Counted from the first letter of the stretch, positions 42,558 to 53,103 are shown. The stretch: 64,000 nucleotides of DNA from an uncultured Verrucomicrobiota bacterium (GCA_937996795.1 CALKUH010000047.1:1-64000); one strand, 5' to 3'. Numbers and translations are program-made. The notes: a model not told the origin generated them from the letters alone.

Positions 42558-43530
42558 TGGTTTTCTCCACAAACGGGGACAACTCTTCCATACGCGCACG
42601 CGCCACCGCCGTCCACTCTGAATTCGGGAACTGCCGGAGGAAGGTGCTGTAGGCCTGGTGCGCGGCGGCGGGGCGCTTCGCCAGGCGGTCATAGAAGAGG
42701 GCCTTGTCGTAGGCCGCCTTCGCGCGGCGGCGGAGCAGGGTCTCCCGGTAGGCCTGTGCGACGGGCGCGTCGTCGGACTTCGGATAGGTGTTCAGGAAGA
42801 CCGCGACCGCGGCCCAGGCCTGTTCGAGTGTCTCCTCATCGTTCGGATTTTCCTCGGAGAGGCGGACGAGCATGCGGGCGCGGCCGAAGGAGGATTTCTC
42901 CGCCCACGGCCCGGTGGGATAGCGATGCTGCGCGGTCATGTAGGCGACGACGGCCAGTTCCAGCTGGTCGCTCCACTCGTAGGCCTGCGCGATGAGGAAT
43001 TGCGCCTCCGCGGCGTAGGGGGAGCGCGGGCCGTTCTGGACGACTTTTTCGAGCAGCGGGATCGCGCGTTCCGGGGCGCGGAAACCGCCAAAAATCAGGA
43101 GCCCCCCGCGCCGCTTGTCGAGGATCGCGCGCGCGATTTCGAACTGGCGCCTCAGGACCTCGTCGTAGGCGTACCCGCCCGTGAAACGACGCGTGAGGCC
43201 ATCGTATTCCTCAAAAGCGTCCTCAAGCTTGCCGCGGACATCCAAGGTTTGCGCGAGTTCCAGTTGCGCGGACGGCGCCTCGGGCGAGCCGGGCCAGGTG
43301 GTGACCAGCGCGCGGAACGCGCGGGTGGCCTTCCGCAAGCGTCCGTCGTCCCGGAGCGAGCGCGCCCACGCCAGCTGGTCGGCGGGATTCGATTTGGACG
43401 GGCGGTTGAAGCTGAACCAGGAATGCTGTTTTTCCGATTCCTCGAACGGGCGGGATTGCGCCGGCGCCGCAATCGGGTGGACGGCCCACAGCAGGGGGCA
43501 CAACAAAAGAAGGAAGACAGCACGCGACAT
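42547..43530 (-). CDS. bamD: Outer-membrane assembly TPR protein, BamD/YfiO-like
   Basis: 327 residues. Signal peptide (hydrophobic 5-22, ends APAQS) then TPR-type helices: LRKATRAFRALVTTWPGSPE, AEAQFLIAQAYEWSDQ and HQAYSTFLRQFPNSEWTAV. BamD scaffolds the BAM complex in E. coli as a lipoprotein. No lipobox Cys is present here, so anchoring may differ. Downstream lptE overlaps. Confidence 0.75.
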   Translation of the reverse strand: MSRAVFLLLLCPLLWAVHPIAAPAQSRPFEESEKQHSWFSFNRPSKSNPADQLAWARSLRDDGRLRKATRAFRALVTTWPGSPEAPSAQLELAQTLDVRGKLEDAFEEYDGLTRRFTGGYAYDEVLRRQFEIARAILDKRRGGLLIFGGFRAPERAIPLLEKVVQNGPRSPYAAEAQFLIAQAYEWSDQLELAVVAYMTAQHRYPTGPWAEKSSFGRARMLVRLSEENPNDEETLEQAWAAVAVFLNTYPKSDDAPVAQAYRETLLRRRAKAAYDKALFYDRLAKRPAAAHQAYSTFLRQFPNSEWTAVARARMEELSPFVEKTNEN

Positions 43531-43685
43531 GCTGCGAGACCATAGGTAGGGGGTGCGGGGTGGTCAAGCGCATAGCCACGCGCGGCGCTCCGTCCGGCAC
43601 GTTGCAGCTTTTTGAGGCGCGGGACTTGATTCGCGGCGGGCGGGGTTATACCGTCTCCGCTCCCACTCATTTTGCGAAAGGCGCC

Positions 43686-45263
43686 ATGAAGAAAGTCCTG
43701 ATCCCGACGAAGCTGAATCCCATTGTGAAGGAAATCCTCGACGCGAACGGCCAGTACACCGTGGTGATGGAGGAGACGACGGACCTGCCGGGCCTTGTGC
43801 GCCGGCATCCCGACACGTACGCGATGATCGTGCGCAGCGAGAAGGTCACGAAGGACATCATCGACGCGCTGCCCGGCCTGAAGGTGATCGTCCGCGCCGG
43901 GTCCGGCTACGACACGATCGACTCGAAATACGCCCGCAAGAAGAACATCGATGTCATGACCACGCCGGGCGCGAATGCGAACGCGGTGGCGGAAGAGGTC
44001 ATCGCGCTGATGCTCGCGGATGCCCGCCACCTCATCAAAGCGGACGCTTCGTGCCGCGCGGGCCAGTGGGAGAAGAAGGCGTTCATGGGCCGCGAGGTCA
44101 GCGGCAAGACGGTCGGCATCGTCGGTCTTGGCGCGATCGGCCAGCTGGTGGCGAAACGCCTGTCGGGTTTTGAATGCCAGATCATCGGCTATGACCCGGT
44201 CATCTCGAAGGATCGCGCCGAGCAGCTCGGCATCGAGCTGGTGGACCTGGCGACGCTCTTCGAGCGCGCGGATTACGTCACCCTGCACATCCCGGAGAAC
44301 AGCGAAACGCGCGGGCTTGTGAACGCGTCCCTGCTGGGCCGGATGAAGAAGGGCGCCACGCTGGTCAATTGCGCCCGCGCCGGCGTCGTGAACGAGGACG
44401 ACCTCCGCTCGCTCAAGGCGGAGAAGGGCCTGCGCTTCCTCAACGACGTGTACCCGAAGGATGCGGAGGGGCCGAAGCCCATCGCGGACATCGCCGACAT
44501 CATGCTGCCGCACCTCGGCGCCAGCACGAAGGAAGCGAACACGAAGGCCGCCGCGCTCGCCGCGCAGGAGCTGATCGAGTTCGACGAAAAAGGCATTTCC
44601 ACCTACATCGTCAACCGCGACATCCCGCCGGGTCTTGACGAGGCCTACGGTGAACTGGCCTTCACGCTGGCCAAGCTCTCGCGGTCCTTCCTCGGGCGCG
44701 AGGCGAACCTCAAGCTCATCGAGACGAGCTTCTACGGCACGCTCAAGCCGTTCGCGCAGTGGCTGCTGGTCCCGATTGTCGCGGCCCTGAACGACGAGTT
44801 CGACCGCTCCATGAACTTCGCCGCGGCGCGGAAGTACCTCGGCGACATGGGCGTGGATTACAACGACCGCCCGACGGACGAGCGCAAGGGGTTCGAAAAT
44901 TCGATCACGCTGGACCTGACCGGCGGGACGGAGAAGGAAACGCTCCGCACGATCAGCATTCGCGGGACGGTGACCGAGAACACGATCATGATCTCGCGCA
45001 TCAACGATTTCCACAACCTCTACTTCGTGCCGCGCGGGCACACGGTGGTGTTCACCTACAAGGATCGGCCCGGCGTGCTCGGCCAGATCGGAAACGCCCT
45101 GGCCTCGGCCGGCGTGAACATCGACGATGTGCGCAATCCGCACGATCTGAAGGGCGAGGAATCCATCGCGATCATCAAGGTCAACAAGGCGGTCGCTCCC
45201 GAGTTGCTCAAGAAGATCGCGACCGAGATCCAGGCGCACTGCCACTTCGCGGTGGAGCTGTAA
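43686..45263 (+). CDS. serA: D-3-phosphoglycerate dehydrogenase
   Basis: 525 residues from ATG 43686 with GAAAGGC upstream; the longer frame from 43560 has no support. NAD motif VGIVGLGAIGQLVAKRL, catalytic NCARAGVVNEDDL (Arg) and LPHLGASTKEA (His), then an ASB-type linker and a C-terminal ACT domain (HTVVFTYKDRPGVLGQIG). Oxidises 3-phosphoglycerate as the first step of serine synthesis, usually inhibited by serine through ACT. A TTGATT (43626) with TATACC (43647) and a short 15-bp spacer is a weak promoter guess. gatC follows after 9 nt. Confidence 0.95.
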   Translation: MKKVLIPTKLNPIVKEILDANGQYTVVMEETTDLPGLVRRHPDTYAMIVRSEKVTKDIIDALPGLKVIVRAGSGYDTIDSKYARKKNIDVMTTPGANANAVAEEVIALMLADARHLIKADASCRAGQWEKKAFMGREVSGKTVGIVGLGAIGQLVAKRLSGFECQIIGYDPVISKDRAEQLGIELVDLATLFERADYVTLHIPENSETRGLVNASLLGRMKKGATLVNCARAGVVNEDDLRSLKAEKGLRFLNDVYPKDAEGPKPIADIADIMLPHLGASTKEANTKAAALAAQELIEFDEKGISTYIVNRDIPPGLDEAYGELAFTLAKLSRSFLGREANLKLIETSFYGTLKPFAQWLLVPIVAALNDEFDRSMNFAAARKYLGDMGVDYNDRPTDERKGFENSITLDLTGGTEKETLRTISIRGTVTENTIMISRINDFHNLYFVPRGHTVVFTYKDRPGVLGQIGNALASAGVNIDDVRNPHDLKGEESIAIIKVNKAVAPELLKKIATEIQAHCHFAVEL

Positions 45264-45272
45264 GCCGCGCGC

Positions 45273-45569
45273 ATGCCGGACGCAGCCTCCAGCGGTTTCG
45301 ATGTGGCGTATGTGGCGCGCCTGGCCCGGCTTGAACTGGCCGACGAGGAGCGCGCGCGCCTCCAGGGCCAGTTGGAACAGATCCTCGCGTACGTGGACGA
45401 GTTGAAGAACGTCGACGTCTCGGGGCTCCCGCCGATGGCCCAGGCGATCGAAGCGTGTAATGTCCTGCGCGCGGATGAGGTGAAACCCGGCCTGCCGCAT
45501 GACGACGTCATGGCGAATGCGCCCGAACACCGGATGGGCCAGTTCGTCGTGCCCCGGATCATCGAATAA
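45273..45569 (+). CDS. gatC: Asp/Glu-tRNA amidotransferase subunit C
   Basis: 98 residues. VAYVARLARLELADEERARL, LEQILAYVDELKNVDVSGLP and VLRADEVKPGLPHDDVM are family signatures. GatC is a small linker that wraps GatA and GatB. Starts 9 nt after serA and ends 1 nt before gatA. Confidence 0.95.
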   Translation: MPDAASSGFDVAYVARLARLELADEERARLQGQLEQILAYVDELKNVDVSGLPPMAQAIEACNVLRADEVKPGLPHDDVMANAPEHRMGQFVVPRIIE

Positions 45570-45570
45570 G

Positions 45571-47040
45571 ATGGACGCGCTTCACGCATTCACCGTCGGC
45601 GAGGCCGCGCGCCATGTGCGCGAGGGAACGGTCACCTCCGTCCAACTCGCGGAGGCCCTGCTGGCGCGCATTGCGAAGCTGGACCCCACCGTCGGCGCCT
45701 ATTTGTCGGTGGACCGCGACGATGTCCTCCGCCAGGCCCGCGCGGCGGACGCGCGGCGCGCGAAGGGGGAGACCGCGCCGTTGCTTGGCGTGCCCATCGG
45801 CGTGAAGGATGTGCTGAATGTCAAAGGCCAGCCGTGCACGTGCGGCTCGCAGATTCTCGCGGGCTACCGGGCGCCCTACGACGCCACCGCGATCCAGCGC
45901 CTGCGCGAGGCGGGCGCGGTCATCCTGGGCCGGTTGAACATGGATGAGTTCGCGATGGGCTCCAGCACGGAGAATTCCTCCTGGCAGCCGACGCGCAACC
46001 CGTGGGACACCGCGCGCGTGCCGGGCGGTTCCAGCGGCGGTTCCGCGGCGGCCGTGGCGGCGGATCTCGCGCTGGCCACGCTGGGCACCGACACCGGCGG
46101 ATCCATCCGCCAGCCCGCGGCGCTCTGCGGGTGCGTCGGGCTGAAGCCGACGTATGGCCGCATTTCGCGCTACGGACTCGTGGCCTATGCGTCGTCGCTT
46201 GACCAGATCGGGCCGCTGACGAAGGATGTGCGCGATGCGGCGCTCCTGCTCAACGCGATGGCTGGGCCGGACCCGATGGATTCGACCACGCTGAAGGCGC
46301 CGCCGGTGGATTTCACCGCGGCCTTGGGGCGTGATTTGCGCGGACTGAAACTCGGGTTGCCGCGCGAGTATTTCATCGACGGAATGGACCCCGAGGTGGA
46401 GCGCGCCGTGCGCGACGCGGTGCGGCAGTGCGAGCAGCTCGGCGCCACCGTGGTGCCCGTCGAGTTGCCGCAGACGAAATATGCCATCGCCACCTATTAC
46501 ATCGTCGCGACGGCCGAGGCGTCGGCGAACCTCGCGCGATTTGATGGTGTGCGCTACGGGCTGCGCGTGGCGGGCGATGATCCGATCGAGCTGTACGAAC
46601 GCACGCGGGCGAAGGGTTTTGGCCCCGAGGTGAAGCGCCGCATCATTCTCGGCACGTATGTGTTGAGCAGCGGGTACTACGACGCCTACTACCTGCGCGC
46701 GCAAAAAGTGCGGAGCTGGATCCGCGCCGGCTTTGACGAGGCGTTCCGCCGTTGCGATGCGCTGCTCACGCCGACGTCGCCGACGCCCGCCTTCCGCTTC
46801 GGCGAGCGCACGGACGATCCACTGCAGATGTACCTCAGCGATATTTTCACCGTCACCGTCAACCTCGCCGGCATCTGCGGCATTTCCGTCCCGTGCGGAT
46901 TCACCGGCGCCGGGCTGCCGGTCGGCCTGCAGGTGATCGGACCCGCGCTCGGGGAGGAGACGATCCTGCGCGTGGCGCACGCATATGAGCAGTCCACCGA
47001 CTGGCACAAACGGCGCCCCCCGCTGAATAACAACGGATGA
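45571..47040 (+). CDS. gatA: Asp/Glu-tRNA amidotransferase subunit A
   Basis: 489 residues from ATG 45571, right after the gatC stop. Amidase signature: Lys in GVPIGVKDVLNVKG and the double-Ser region PGGSSGGSAAAVAADLALAT with TLGTDTGGSIRQPAAL. It hydrolyses glutamine and passes ammonia to GatB. Stop overlaps the gatB start (ATGA). Confidence 0.97.
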   Translation: MDALHAFTVGEAARHVREGTVTSVQLAEALLARIAKLDPTVGAYLSVDRDDVLRQARAADARRAKGETAPLLGVPIGVKDVLNVKGQPCTCGSQILAGYRAPYDATAIQRLREAGAVILGRLNMDEFAMGSSTENSSWQPTRNPWDTARVPGGSSGGSAAAVAADLALATLGTDTGGSIRQPAALCGCVGLKPTYGRISRYGLVAYASSLDQIGPLTKDVRDAALLLNAMAGPDPMDSTTLKAPPVDFTAALGRDLRGLKLGLPREYFIDGMDPEVERAVRDAVRQCEQLGATVVPVELPQTKYAIATYYIVATAEASANLARFDGVRYGLRVAGDDPIELYERTRAKGFGPEVKRRIILGTYVLSSGYYDAYYLRAQKVRSWIRAGFDEAFRRCDALLTPTSPTPAFRFGERTDDPLQMYLSDIFTVTVNLAGICGISVPCGFTGAGLPVGLQVIGPALGEETILRVAHAYEQSTDWHKRRPPLNNNG

Positions 47041-48467
47041 CACGTATGGCGTGGCAAGCGGACATCGGATTGGAAGTGCACGTGCAATTGCGCACGCGCT
47101 CGAAAATGTTTTGCGGCTGCCCCAATGCCTTCGGGGCGGAACCCAACACGCAGGTCTGCCCGGTCTGCCTCGGCTACCCCGGCGCGCTGCCGGTTGCCAA
47201 TGAGGAGGCCATCCGCCTCACCGTGCGCGCGGGGCTCCTGCTGGACTCGACGATCAACCTGGCCAGCAAGTTCGACCGGAAGAATTATTTTTATCCCGAC
47301 CAGGCGAAAAACTACCAGATCTCCCAATACGACCAGCCGCTGTGCAGCGGCGGCCACCTGGATTTCGAGGTGGACGGCGCCCCGGCGCGCGTGCGCCTGA
47401 CGCGGATCCATTTGGAGGAGGACGTCGCCAAGAACATGCATTTCGAGGCGGCGAGCGGCATCGACTTTAACCGCGGCGGAACCCCGCTGATGGAGATTGT
47501 CACCGAACCCGACCTGCACACGCCGGAGCAGGCCCTCGCGTTTTTGCAGGCCTTGAAACAGGTCATGCAGTACGGGGAGATCAGCGACTGCAACCTGGAG
47601 CAGGGGAACATCCGCTGCGATATCAACTGCAGCGTGCGTCGCGCAGGCGATTCCGCGCTCGGCACGAAGATTGAAATCAAGAACATGAACACCTTTCGCG
47701 GGGTGTTCCGCGCGCTGCAACACGAGATCCCGCGGCAAATCCGCGAGTTGGAAAAAGGCCGCCCGATTGTGCAGGAGACGCGGCGGTGGGATGATGACGC
47801 AAGCCGCACGGAATCGATGCGCAGCAAGGAAGACGCGCACGACTATCGCTATTTCCCCGAACCGGACCTGCCGCCGGTCCGCCTCGACGCCGCGGTGGTG
47901 GAGGGGTGGCGCGCGAGCCTGCCCGAACTGCCCGCCGCGCGCCGCGCGCGTTTCGTGACGGCCCTCGGCCTGCCGGAATACGATGCCGGCGTGCTCGTGG
48001 CGGACAAGGAGGTCGCGGACTTTTTTGAGGCGACGCTCAAGGCCGGCGCGCCGGCGAAGGCGGCGTCCAACTGGATCATGACGGAATTGATGGCCCGCAT
48101 GTCCGCCACCAGCGAAGCCATCTCCGCGCTGCGTGTGACGCCGGCCGCGCTGGCCTCGCTGATCCAGATGATCGAGAGCCGCGTGATCAACGGCACCACG
48201 GCCAAGGATGTGCTCGGGATCGTGCTCGCCGAGGGGGGAGACCCGAAGGTCCTCGTGCAGCAGCGCGGCCTGGCGCAGGTGAGTGACGCCGGAGCCATCG
48301 AGGCCTTCGTTGCGCAGGTGATCGCCGCGAATGAAAAATCCGTGCGCGACTACCAGGCGGGCAAGCCGGCCGCGTTCGAGTTCCTCGTGGGCCAGGTGAT
48401 GAAACTCAGCCGCGGCAAGGCGAACCCGCAGCTCGCGCGCGAAGGCTTGAAGAAGCAACTGGGCTGA
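47037..48467 (+). CDS. gatB: Asp/Glu-tRNA amidotransferase subunit B
   Basis: 476 residues. DIGLEVHVQLRTRSKMFCGC is the N-terminal signature; VCPVCLGYPGALPVAN holds zinc Cys. The kinase/transamidase domain contains GIDFNRGGTPLMEIVTEPDL; the tail has the YqeY-like domain (INGTTAKDVLGIVLAEGG). It activates mischarged Asp- or Glu-tRNA. Start ATG 47037 overlaps the gatA stop; ATG 47046 is an alternative. Confidence 0.97.
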   Translation: MTRMAWQADIGLEVHVQLRTRSKMFCGCPNAFGAEPNTQVCPVCLGYPGALPVANEEAIRLTVRAGLLLDSTINLASKFDRKNYFYPDQAKNYQISQYDQPLCSGGHLDFEVDGAPARVRLTRIHLEEDVAKNMHFEAASGIDFNRGGTPLMEIVTEPDLHTPEQALAFLQALKQVMQYGEISDCNLEQGNIRCDINCSVRRAGDSALGTKIEIKNMNTFRGVFRALQHEIPRQIRELEKGRPIVQETRRWDDDASRTESMRSKEDAHDYRYFPEPDLPPVRLDAAVVEGWRASLPELPAARRARFVTALGLPEYDAGVLVADKEVADFFEATLKAGAPAKAASNWIMTELMARMSATSEAISALRVTPAALASLIQMIESRVINGTTAKDVLGIVLAEGGDPKVLVQQRGLAQVSDAGAIEAFVAQVIAANEKSVRDYQAGKPAAFEFLVGQVMKLSRGKANPQLAREGLKKQLG

Positions 48468-48507
48468 GCCCCGCGCGCCTCTTTTTCCCGCGCAACCGCC
48501 ACGCACA

Positions 48508-48537
48508 TTGACACCGCGGGGGGGCGGAGGATAGGCT
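48508..48537 (+). promoter_or_regulatory. Candidate promoter of pilus motor operon
   Basis: Perfect -35 TTGACA at 48508-48513, 18-bp spacer, TAGGCT at 48532-48537. Transcription would begin about 30 bases before GTG 48576. The 108-base gap after gatB also holds a weak hairpin and T-run (about 48463-48486). Confidence 0.5.
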
Positions 48538-48575
48538 GACCAAAAGCATCCGGCTTTTAATCCCACGGTTTACGC

Positions 48576-50285
48576 GTGACGGCCAACGACGAATACGTAG
48601 TAGAGATTCTGGAAAGTGTCGGACTGATTTCGCACCAGCAGGCGGCGGAGGCCTTGCAGGCGGCGCAGGATCAGGACAAAGCCGTCATCGACGTGCTCGC
48701 CACGCTGCACTACGCGACCAAGACGGATGTCTTGAAGGCGCTCGCGAACCAGTTCGGCATGGAGTTCATCAGCCTCTCCGGTGTCGAACTGGACCAGGAG
48801 GTCATTGACCTCGTGCCGGGCGAAGTGGCGCGCCGTTACAAGATCATTCCCGTCTATCGCACGGAGAACACGATCACCGTTGCGCTCAGCGACCCGCTCG
48901 ACGTCGAGACGCTGGACAGCCTCCGCTATGTGCTCCGCTGCGATGTGGCCGGCGTGGTGGCGGTGCCCGAGGAAATCGAAACCGCGTTGAACCGGTTCTA
49001 TCCCGCCACGGGTTCCACGGTCGCCTCCATGCTGGAAGAGTTGACCGAGGGCTCGGTGCAGGCGCCGGGCGAGGGGACTCCGAAGCTTGAAGGCGAGGAC
49101 GAGGTCACCGACGCCGACGCGCCGATCATCAAGCTCGTCAGCCTGATCATCCTGGAGGCCTTCCGCAGCCGGGCGTCCGACATTCATCTGGAACCGCTGG
49201 AGCGCAAGTTCCGCGTGCGATACCGCGTGGACGGCGTGTTGCACGAGGTGGAGAGCCCGCCGAAACGGCTTCAATCCGCGATCGTCAGCCGCGTGAAGAT
49301 CATGGCGAACATGAGCATCGCCGAGAAGCGGCTGCCGCAGGACGGACGCATCCAGATCAATGTCATGGGACGCGATCTCGACCTGCGCGTGTCGTCCATC
49401 CCGTCGAACCATGGCGAGTCGATCGTCATGCGTATCCTCGACAAGGACAGCCTGTCGCTCGGGCTGCCCAAGCTCGGATTCTTTTCGGATGACCAGCAGA
49501 CCTTTGAGCGGCTTATCGGTCTCTCCGACGGCATCATCCTGGTTACGGGTCCCACGGGCTCGGGCAAGACGACGACGCTCTACGCCTGTTTGAATCACAT
49601 CAACAAGCCCGACCGGAAGATCATCACCGTCGAGGACCCGGTCGAGTACCAGTTGACCGGCGTGAACCAGGTGCACGTGCGCACCGACATCGGCCTCACC
49701 TTTGCCGCGGCCCTGCGATCCATCCTGCGCCAGGCGCCGAACATCATCATGATCGGTGAAATTCGCGACATGGAAACGGCGGAAATCGCCGTCAACGCCT
49801 CGCTGACCGGCCACCTCGTCTTCAGCACGCTGCACACCAACGACGCGCCGAGCGCCGTGACCCGGTTGATCGACATTGGCGTGAAGCCCTTCCTCGTTGC
49901 GTCCTCCACGCGCGCGATCATGGCGCAGCGCCTCGTGCGCAAGATTTGCGAGAAATGCAAGGAGCCGGTCACGCCCACCGACGCGGAGCTGCGCGTGATG
50001 GGCGGGATGGCGGGCCAGTTGTCAGCGGCCCAGCTCTTCCGCGGGCGCGGCTGCTCGGACTGCAACCACACCGGGTTCCGCGGCCGTATCGGCATTTTCG
50101 AGATCTTCCTGATCAATGACGAGATCCGGCACCTGATCTATGAACGCGTGTCCGCCGCGCACCTCCGCGCGCGCGCCCGCGAGCTGGGCATGCGCACGCT
50201 GCGCGAGGACGGCGTCCGCAAGGTCATCGCCGGCCAGACGACGCTCGACGAAGTCATCCGTACGACCATGGGGGATGCGAACTAG
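48576..50285 (+). CDS. pilB: Type IV pilus assembly ATPase PilB
   Basis: 569 residues from GTG 48576. N-terminal MshEN-type domain ([16 protein letters not shown] and [15 protein letters not shown]), then the GspE ATPase: Walker [16 protein letters not shown] (about residue 325), Asp box [12 protein letters not shown], Walker [18 protein letters not shown] and His box [16 protein letters not shown]. The tetra-Cys zinc loop is CEKCKEP ... GCSDCNHTG. It powers pilus extension or T2SS export. pilT follows after 2 nt. Confidence 0.95.
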   Translation: MTANDEYVVEILESVGLISHQQAAEALQAAQDQDKAVIDVLATLHYATKTDVLKALANQFGMEFISLSGVELDQEVIDLVPGEVARRYKIIPVYRTENTITVALSDPLDVETLDSLRYVLRCDVAGVVAVPEEIETALNRFYPATGSTVASMLEELTEGSVQAPGEGTPKLEGEDEVTDADAPIIKLVSLIILEAFRSRASDIHLEPLERKFRVRYRVDGVLHEVESPPKRLQSAIVSRVKIMANMSIAEKRLPQDGRIQINVMGRDLDLRVSSIPSNHGESIVMRILDKDSLSLGLPKLGFFSDDQQTFERLIGLSDGIILVTGPTGSGKTTTLYACLNHINKPDRKIITVEDPVEYQLTGVNQVHVRTDIGLTFAAALRSILRQAPNIIMIGEIRDMETAEIAVNASLTGHLVFSTLHTNDAPSAVTRLIDIGVKPFLVASSTRAIMAQRLVRKICEKCKEPVTPTDAELRVMGGMAGQLSAAQLFRGRGCSDCNHTGFRGRIGIFEIFLINDEIRHLIYERVSAAHLRARARELGMRTLREDGVRKVIAGQTTLDEVIRTTMGDAN

Positions 50286-50287
50286 CC

Positions 50288-51382
50288 ATGACGATCAAGG
50301 CGGACGAAATCCAGATGACCGACCTGCTCGACCTTGTCATTGACGAGGGCGCGTCGGACTTGCATCTCGGCGTCGGGCTGCCCCCGGTCCTGCGCCTGCA
50401 CGGGCGCCTGCAGCCGATCGACGGCGAGCCGTTGCGCGCGAAGGACACCGAGCGCTTGATGAAGTCTTTTGTCCCGCCGGAACACCAGGCCAAGCTGGTG
50501 GAGGACCGGGGCACCGATTTCGGCTTCGGCCACGAGGATCGCGGGCGCTTCCGTGTCAGCGTGTTTCACCAGAAGGGCAACATCGGGATGGTCCTGCGCC
50601 TGATCCCGTCTCGCCTCCTGACCTTGGACGAGATCGGGCTGCCGCCGGGGTTGAAGGATCTGCTCTACAAGCCGCGCGGCCTCATCCTCGTCACGGGGCC
50701 CACCGGTTCCGGCAAAACGACCACGCTGGCCAGCATGCTGAACGTGATCAACGAGACGCGCGATGTCCACATCATCACCGTCGAGGATCCGATCGAATAC
50801 TTCCACTCGCACAAGAAGAGCGTGATGACCCAGCGCGAGGTGGGCGTGGACGTGCCGTCGTTCAGCGAGGCGCTCCGGCGCGGCCTGCGGCAGGACCCCG
50901 ACGTGATCCTGGTCGGCGAAATGCGCGACCTCGAGACGATCCAGGCGGCGATCACCGCGGCGGAAACGGGCCACCTCGTTTTTGCCACGCTGCACACGAC
51001 GGGCGCGGCGCGCACGGTGGACCGCATTGTCGACGCCTTCCCGATGGAGCAGCAAAACCAGGTGCGTACGCAGCTGGCGTCGAGCCTGGAGGCCGTTATT
51101 TCCCAGCTGTTGCTGGTGCGCAAGGATCGTCCGGGCCGCGTCGCGGCGTTTGAAATCATGGTGGCCACACCGGCGATCCGTTCGCTGATCCGCGACAACA
51201 AGACCTATCGCATCACGTCCGACATCCAGACCGGCGCGAAGTTCGGGATGATGACGCTTGATGATCACCTGGTGAGCCTCTATGAGCGCGGCGTCATTGA
51301 TTACGAAGAGGTCGTCACCAGCGCGCAGGACGTGGAAACGATCATGAAGAAGATCCAACCCCAGGCCGAGGGCCGCCGCTAG
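50288..51382 (+). CDS. pilT: Pilus retraction ATPase PilT
   Basis: 364 residues. Walker [18 protein letters not shown] (near residue 138), Asp box [15 protein letters not shown], Walker [14 protein letters not shown] and the PilT-specific [12 protein letters not shown] (AIRNLIRE motif). Depolymerises pili for twitching motility. The start context is ACTAGCC ATG. Confidence 0.97.
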   Translation: MTIKADEIQMTDLLDLVIDEGASDLHLGVGLPPVLRLHGRLQPIDGEPLRAKDTERLMKSFVPPEHQAKLVEDRGTDFGFGHEDRGRFRVSVFHQKGNIGMVLRLIPSRLLTLDEIGLPPGLKDLLYKPRGLILVTGPTGSGKTTTLASMLNVINETRDVHIITVEDPIEYFHSHKKSVMTQREVGVDVPSFSEALRRGLRQDPDVILVGEMRDLETIQAAITAAETGHLVFATLHTTGAARTVDRIVDAFPMEQQNQVRTQLASSLEAVISQLLLVRKDRPGRVAAFEIMVATPAIRSLIRDNKTYRITSDIQTGAKFGMMTLDDHLVSLYERGVIDYEEVVTSAQDVETIMKKIQPQAEGRR

Positions 51383-51390
51383 GAGCTGCC

Positions 51391-53103
51391 ATGGCGGAAC
51401 AGGAATTCAAAGATCCGTTGCTGCAGCAGCTCATCGAGGACTCGCTGGTGACGGCGCAGCAGGCCGAGGAAGTGGCCGACGAGCATGAGCGAACCGGCAA
51501 GCCGGTCCGCGAGGTGCTCATCGACATGGAGATCATCCGGGAGCCCGACCTGCTCCAGGCCATCGCCGCCCACCTCGGCGCGCGCGTGATTGATCTTAAT
51601 CGGGCGGACATCCCGCAATCGGTCTTGAAGGCCATCCCGGGCAGCGTGGCCCGCATGTACAATGTGGTGCCGGTGGAGGCGGATTCGCATTCGGTGGTCC
51701 TCGCGACGTACGAGTTGCTCAGCCCGGAAGTGGTGGACGAGCTGAATTTCGTGCTGACCCGCGACGTCTCGTTCGTGGTGGCGTCGGAGTCCGACATCAC
51801 CGCCTTCCTGAACCAGCACTACGGGGACGCGAGCGATTCGGTTAATGAGATGCTCTCCGCGTTGGAAAGCGAGCTGGAGCATGTCGGCGAGGCGACGATC
51901 CAGGTCAAGGGCGGCGACCAGACGGCTGAAATCGAGGAGATGGCGAGCCAGGCGCCGGTCATCCGCTTTGTGAATCTCGTCCTGTTCCAGGCGGTGAAGG
52001 ACCGCGCGTCCGACGTGCACTTCGAGCCGTTTGAGAACGAGTTCAAGATTCGCTACCGGGTGGATGGCGCGCTGTACGAGATGGCGCCGCCGCCCAAGCA
52101 TCTCGCGTTGCCGGTCATCTCGCGCATCAAGGTGTTGTCCGGGTTGAACATCGCCGAGCGGCGTCTGCCGCAGGACGGTCGCATCCAGCTGCCGGTGGGC
52201 GGGCGTCAGATCGATTTCCGTGTGTCCACCCTGCCGACGCAATTCGGCGAGAGCGTCGTGCTGCGCGTGCTGGACCGCAGTTCGGTCCAGCTGGACTTGC
52301 AGAATCTCGGCATGCCGGACGATGTGTTCAGCCATTTCTGCGCCGACATCGACAAGCCGAACGGGATCGTGGTGGTCACCGGCCCGACGGGTTCCGGCAA
52401 AACGACAACGCTCTATTCGGCGCTGCGCCGGCTCAACACGATTGACTCCAAGCTGCTGACCGCCGAGGAGCCGGTCGAATACGACATTGAGGGGATCATC
52501 CAGATCCCGGTGCACGAGGCGATCGGGCTGACGTTCGCGCGCGTGTTGCGCGCCTTCCTGCGCCAGGACCCTGACATCATCATGGTCGGTGAAATTCGCG
52601 ACAAGGAAACGGCGGAGATCGCGATCCAAGCCTCGCTCACCGGCCATCTCGTCTTTTCCACGCTGCACACGAACGATGCGCCCGGCGCGGTCACGCGCCT
52701 CATCGACATGGGCGTGGAACCCTTCCTGATTTCCTCCACGCTGGAGGGCGTGCTCGCCCAGCGCCTCGTGCGTACAATCTGCCAGGACTGCAAGCAGGCA
52801 TATCAGCCCGACCGCGAAGTGTTGGAACTGCTGGGGCTTCGGGACGAGCAGGTGCAGGGGCGTCCGTTCTACCATGGTGTCGGCTGCGCGCGCTGCAATG
52901 AAACGGGGTATCGCGGACGACGCGGCATCTATGAGTACCTGCGCGTTGCCGACCCGATTCGCGATCTGATCAACGAACGCAAGCCCACCATCATCATTCG
53001 CGACAAGGCGATGGAGCTCGGCATGCGCACGCTGCGCGAAGACGGTATCCGTTGCATCTTCGATGGTTACACAACAGTCGAGGAAGTGTTGAAGTACACC
53101 TGA
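51391..53103 (+). CDS. pilB2: Second PilB/GspE-type ATPase
   Basis: 570 residues, RBS AGGAG 6 nt before ATG. Has its own MshEN-like N-terminus (ALES ELEHVG region separates it from the motor). Walker [18 protein letters not shown], Walker B IIMVGEIRDKETAEIAI, His box [16 protein letters not shown] and tetra-Cys CQDCKQAY ... GCARCNETG are intact. The Asp box reads TAEEPVEY rather than TVEDPVEY. It is a paralog rather than a copy of the first PilB, perhaps for another fibre system. Symbol pilB2 is a label of convenience. Confidence 0.92.
   Translation: MAEQEFKDPLLQQLIEDSLVTAQQAEEVADEHERTGKPVREVLIDMEIIREPDLLQAIAAHLGARVIDLNRADIPQSVLKAIPGSVARMYNVVPVEADSHSVVLATYELLSPEVVDELNFVLTRDVSFVVASESDITAFLNQHYGDASDSVNEMLSALESELEHVGEATIQVKGGDQTAEIEEMASQAPVIRFVNLVLFQAVKDRASDVHFEPFENEFKIRYRVDGALYEMAPPPKHLALPVISRIKVLSGLNIAERRLPQDGRIQLPVGGRQIDFRVSTLPTQFGESVVLRVLDRSSVQLDLQNLGMPDDVFSHFCADIDKPNGIVVVTGPTGSGKTTTLYSALRRLNTIDSKLLTAEEPVEYDIEGIIQIPVHEAIGLTFARVLRAFLRQDPDIIMVGEIRDKETAEIAIQASLTGHLVFSTLHTNDAPGAVTRLIDMGVEPFLISSTLEGVLAQRLVRTICQDCKQAYQPDREVLELLGLRDEQVQGRPFYHGVGCARCNETGYRGRRGIYEYLRVADPIRDLINERKPTIIIRDKAMELGMRTLREDGIRCIFDGYTTVEEVLKYT

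Noticed and set aside
43152..45530. Long minus-strand frame opposite serA and the bamD 5' end
   Set aside because: The serA product is unmistakable; the minus frame is a composition artefact.
48463..48486. Terminator between gatB and pilB
   Set aside because: GGGC-TGA-GCCC is only a 4-bp stem with a triloop, and a CG-rich stretch lies before the T-run.
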